From: an uncultured bacterium
Lineage (GTDB): Bacteria > CAIWAD01
Assembly (NCBI GenBank): GCA_903910645.1
Contig: CAIWAD010000031.1
Location: 1 to 34,753, forward strand
DNA length: 34,753 bases
Direction of reading: 5' to 3'
Made by a program: the position numbers and the translations under genes. This document shows positions 34,659-34,753 of the stretch, piece after piece. Under the pieces are notes generated by a model. The model searched no databases. It was not told the origin of the DNA and saw nothing but the letters and a program-made list of their open reading frames with translations. Each line of letters starts with the position of its first letter. Within the stretch, counting starts at the first letter, position 1.

Positions 34659-34753
34659 GTGCGAGAGGTCGTGGTCACCGAGGTGACCTTCCATCCAACC
34701 CAGGGCGGCTATGTGGTGGTGCTGCGGGAGCGGGACGGCGAACGCTGGGTTCC
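34659..34753 (+). CDS. Bifunctional nuclease (BFN) family protein, 3'-truncated by window edge
   Basis: GTG start with TAGGAG SD; VREVVVTEVTFHPTQGGYVVVLRERDGERWV resembles the BFN/DUF151 N-terminus. Confidence 0.55.
   Translation, partial: MREVVVTEVTFHPTQGGYVVVLRERDGERWV

Noticed and set aside
1-34753. CRISPR arrays, prophage, transposons, rRNA/tRNA genes
   Set aside because: No regularly spaced repeats, transposase/integrase motifs or RNA-gene signatures seen. The YvlD 'phage holin family' label reflects family naming, not a prophage.

Overview
GC-rich (estimated by eye) bacterial chromosomal window, probably from an FCB-group-like lineage: the first ORF ends in a FlgD/T9SS-type C-terminal sorting domain. 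I found no rRNA, tRNA, CRISPR array, transposase or integrase. Gene order is: secreted sorting-domain protein (5'-truncated); TPR lipoprotein; a poly-gamma-glutamate hydrolase-like + Blc lipocalin ORF; MATE exporter (-); small membrane protein, rhodanese, MauE/DoxX; alpha/beta hydrolase; EamA transporter; a heterodimeric ABC exporter pair; folate/biopterin-type MFS (-); HisC-like aminotransferase (-); a three-gene 2-oxoacid:ferredoxin oxidoreductase operon with fused beta-gamma subunit; a patatin / YvlD / alpha-glucan phosphorylase / M18 peptidase / GlgX-type debranching operon; ahpC-type peroxiredoxin and a Fur/PerR regulator (-); a 597-616 aa uncharacterised Cys-rich protein; PEP carboxylase (-); fliD, fliS, a small ORF and a FlgM-like protein; a structured non-coding region; and the start of a bifunctional-nuclease-family gene. 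The best leads are: (1) a promoter / 20-codon ORF / inverted repeat / terminator leader directly upstream of the PGA-hydrolase-lipocalin ORF; (2) an internal SD-GTG-lipoprotein signal inside that ORF; (3) a FlgM-like anti-sigma factor with a duplicated C-terminal sigma-binding-type motif; (4) a Rex-like 7-4-7 operator over the -10 of the ferredoxin oxidoreductase operon; (5) the uncharacterised protein divergent from perR-ahpC; (6) a multi-hairpin RNA candidate ending in a strong terminator after flgM.
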